Assembly (NCBI GenBank): GCA_026415615.1
Contig: JAOAGT010000004.1
Coordinates: 1-64,000, forward strand
From: Thermoleophilia bacterium
GTDB taxonomy: Bacteria; Actinomycetota; Thermoleophilia; RBG-16-64-13
DNA length: 64,000 bases
Direction of reading: 5' to 3'
Shown: positions 63,094-64,000 of the stretch, one piece after another
Layout: each line of letters opens with the position of its first letter
How positions within the stretch are numbered: the stretch's first letter is position 1
Translations under genes and position numbers: made by a program
The notes under the pieces: generated by a model
Seen by the model: the letters and a program-made list of their open reading frames with translations, nothing else
The model's database searches: none
What the model was told of the DNA's origin: nothing

Positions 63094-64000
63094 TTAGCGG
63101 ACATGCCCACGCCCGGTGACGACATACTTGGTCGAAGTTAGTTCTCGCAAAGCAAGAGGTCCCCGAGCATGCAGTTTCTGGGTAGAAATGCCGATCTCGG
63201 CGCCAAGGCCAAATACCCCGCCATCTGTGAACCTGGTGGAAGCATTGATGTACACCGCGGCAGCGTCTACTGCGCGAGCAAACCGCCGGGCAGCCTCCAG
63301 ATCCCGAGTAACGATGGCCTCCGAATGCCCGGTACCATAGCGGTTGATGTGGGCAATAGCCTCTTCCAGGCTTTGAACCACCTTCACTGCCATCTCCAGA
63401 CTCAAGAACTCGGTGGCGTAGTGACGCTCTGTAGCCCTCAAAAGCCTGACGCCAGCTTCTCCAGCCAGTTCTTTGGTCCGAGCGTCGACATACAGTTTGA
63501 CATTACGCTCAGTAAGAGCCCTTATCACTACTGGAATGAACTGCGGTGCAACTGCCTCGTGAACAAGCAGAGTCTCAGCCGCGTTGCAGACTCCAGGCCG
63601 CTGACATTTGGCATTTATGGTTATAGCCAGTGCCTGATCGAGATCAGCTGCTTTGTCCACGTAGACGTGACAGTTGCCGCCAGCAGCGTAGATCACTGGT
63701 ATTTTGGAATGCTCCACCAGAAAATCTTTTAGCCCCTCGCCGCCCCGCGGAATTACGAGATCGATATACTCCTTAAGCTGGAGCAGGTCGATAAGAACAC
63801 TTCGCTCTTTGTCAGAGACAAACTGAATCACGTCCCCAGGTAGCCCGGCCTCGAGAGCTGCGCCGGTTATCACCTCGGCCAGAATGCGATTTGAGCGAAA
63901 GGCGTCGCTTCCGCCCCGCAAGATAACAGCGTTGCCAGCCTTCAGACACAGAGCCGCAGCATCTACTGTAACGTTTGGCCGAGCCTCATACACCACCAGG
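63094..64000 (-). CDS. proA: Gamma-glutamyl phosphate reductase, partial (N terminus beyond the window)
   Basis: ProA reduces gamma-glutamyl phosphate to glutamate semialdehyde with NADPH in proline synthesis. The visible 302 codons are the C-terminal three quarters of the protein; the frame is open to the window edge with VVYEARPNVTVDAAALCLKAG. Present are the NAIILRGG-type loop (AVILRGGSDAF), IPRGGEGLKDF, the catalytic cysteine segment KCQRPGVCNAAETLLVHE and the closing DGGVFGLGAEIGISTQKLHARGP and LTSTKYVV. An apparent ATG at 63996 is internal, not the true start. nadD follows after 9 nt. proB would be expected upstream, outside the window. Confidence 0.96.
   Translation of the reverse strand, partial: LVVYEARPNVTVDAAALCLKAGNAVILRGGSDAFRSNRILAEVITGAALEAGLPGDVIQFVSDKERSVLIDLLQLKEYIDLVIPRGGEGLKDFLVEHSKIPVIYAAGGNCHVYVDKAADLDQALAITINAKCQRPGVCNAAETLLVHEAVAPQFIPVVIRALTERNVKLYVDARTKELAGEAGVRLLRATERHYATEFLSLEMAVKVVQSLEEAIAHINRYGTGHSEAIVTRDLEAARRFARAVDAAAVYINASTRFTDGGVFGLGAEIGISTQKLHARGPLALRELTSTKYVVTGRGHVR

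Overview
The window is a dense bacterial chromosome segment, almost entirely coded on the minus strand (one clear plus-strand gene). It looks like a deep-branching, probably anaerobic member of the Actinomycetota, near Coriobacteriia, Thermoleophilia or a related candidate class. The evidence is an actinobacterial-type integration host factor (mIHF) directly upstream of gmk-rpoZ-coaBC, a complete dcw cluster with SepF and DivIVA but no ftsA, a GTP-dependent PEP carboxykinase, and a one-chain pyruvate:ferredoxin oxidoreductase. The lineage call is an inference; no rRNA gene is present to settle it.

Read in the direction of transcription (high to low coordinates), the window opens with the end of proA, nadD, a LytR_C envelope protein, a MoeB/ThiF-type E1 enzyme, larE and pcrA (64000-57316). 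A 265-bp gap holds a CAG/AAG trinucleotide tract and an apparent MraZ operator. The division and murein cluster follows: mraZ, rsmH, ftsL, ftsI, murE, murF, mraY, murD, ftsW, murG, murC, murB, ftsQ, ftsZ, pgeF, yggS, sepF, a degenerate proC-like gene, divIVA, yggU, a DksA/TraR-type gene, lspA and an rluD-type gene (57050-35073).

Next come a HAD phosphatase, tkt, tal, pyrR, pyrB, nifJ, pyrC and carA, followed without a clear break by a redox/NAD-related block: peroxiredoxin, secreted FAD oxidoreductase, macrodomain protein, nitroreductase, flavin reductase-like protein, DUF5661-like protein and class II aldolase. This run ends at a terminator (17813-17862). pckG, an aminotransferase and a Mut7-C protein follow. 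After an accessory stretch (two MFS transporters, a membrane protein, a cupin, an ALDH1L1-type formyl hydrolase and an esterase) come carB, pyrK, pyrD, mihF, gmk, rpoZ and coaBC. pyrE and pyrF are not in the window.

The clearest regulatory signal is three near-identical 30-nt elements directly in front of pyrB, pyrC and carB. They match the PyrR-binding RNA hairpin, and the 3' arm carries or abuts the Shine-Dalgarno sequence, so PyrR (encoded here) probably represses translation at three separated sites. Functionally the window joins cell-wall synthesis and division to pyrimidine synthesis and to the carbon routes (PFOR, PEPCK, aldolase, transketolase, transaldolase) that supply precursors such as pentose phosphate. 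No tRNA, rRNA, CRISPR array or insertion sequence was recognised, and no gene-free stretch exceeds 300 bp.
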